Shown here: positions 63,904 through 64,000 of the stretch, piece by piece
Layout of the letters: every line of letters starts with the position of its first letter
Numbering within the stretch: the first letter of the stretch is position 1
From: Streptomyces sp. HSG2
Lineage (GTDB): Bacteria; Actinomycetota; Actinomycetes; Streptomycetales; Streptomycetaceae
NCBI RefSeq assembly: GCF_016598575.1
Contig: NZ_CP066801.1
Coordinates: 1,984,001 to 2,048,000, forward strand
Direction: 5' to 3'
Length of the DNA stretch: 64,000 nt
Made by a program: the position numbers and the translations under genes
Notes under the pieces: generated by a model
Told to the model about the DNA's origin: nothing
Seen by the model: only the letters and a program-made list of their open reading frames with translations
The model's database searches: none

Positions 63904-64000
63904 GGTGCGCCCTCCCTGTGGTGCGGCGGAGGGGACCCTTCCGCTCACTGGCCGTGGTTCGTCGGGGCCACCCGTGCGCGGTCGGCGCCGGCGGTGCCGC

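Noticed and set aside
1..64000. CRISPR arrays, rRNA and tRNA genes
   Set aside because: No regularly spaced repeats or RNA gene signatures were found on reading both strands.

Overview
This window is chromosomal DNA from a Streptomyces species. Base composition looks around 70% G+C or higher over most of it, most open frames have G/C-rich third positions, GTG starts with four-base GTGA/ATGA overlaps are common, and the gene content is typical: ispE-ksgA-rpfB-tatD, rsmI/pmt, an SsgA-like sporulation protein, a SpvB/YD-repeat secreted protein, MMPL and Baeyer-Villiger genes. No rRNA, tRNA or CRISPR was seen.

Layout. 1-9.25 kb is core: an ABC-F ATPase (cut by the window edge), ispE, ksgA, a resuscitation-promoting factor, TatD, a zinc-ribbon protein and rsmI on the minus strand, then divergent pmt. 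9.25-22.4 kb is an accessory wreck: a NUDIX pseudogene, an XRE regulator with two small genes, an intact IS3-family element, an IS4 remnant, an orphan polymorphic-toxin tip (deaminase-like) with an Imm10-like immunity gene, a NUDIX/XRE-PLD pair divergent from three coupled small genes, an integrase remnant, an IS66 element, and an IS701 element split by an ISAs1 element. 22.4-35.3 kb holds a 2655-residue secreted YD/RHS toxin with lectin, Hint and nuclease modules, its SUKH immunity gene, and a divergent DNRLRE/FG-GAP surface protein with a small secreted companion. 35.3-49.6 kb is core-like again: GNAT, exonuclease III, a coupled BVMO-hydrolase-SDR operon, a TetR/MMPL pair with visible operators, a DUF1876 gene, a nickel/cobalt ECF transporter (cbiMQO), ssgE-like, a penicillin-binding protein and a small secreted protein. 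49.8-51.2 kb is a lower-GC patch (SUKH protein, endonuclease V).

51.2-60.6 kb is a second IS island. Two near-identical, same-orientation copies of one IS3-family element (one base difference seen) flank 5.2 kb holding an IS1634-type fragment and a broken biosynthetic operon: truncated gene, esterase, carrier protein, DUF2332 protein, KAS III-like enzyme, truncated AMP-ligase. An IS4 fragment closes the island. 60.7 kb to the end is core: a GlsB/YeaQ membrane protein, an APC permease, a YccF protein and HtpX.

How parts work together. The RHS toxin and SUKH gene form a toxin/immunity pair; the deaminase/Imm10 cassette lies downstream in the same orientation and keeps the same Hint terminus, so it looks like a displaced former tip of the same toxin locus. 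The order and strand of the 35-49 kb core block suggest, from remembered S. coelicolor numbering, that this block is inverted relative to the ispE-pmt block, with breakpoints in the two IS-rich regions.
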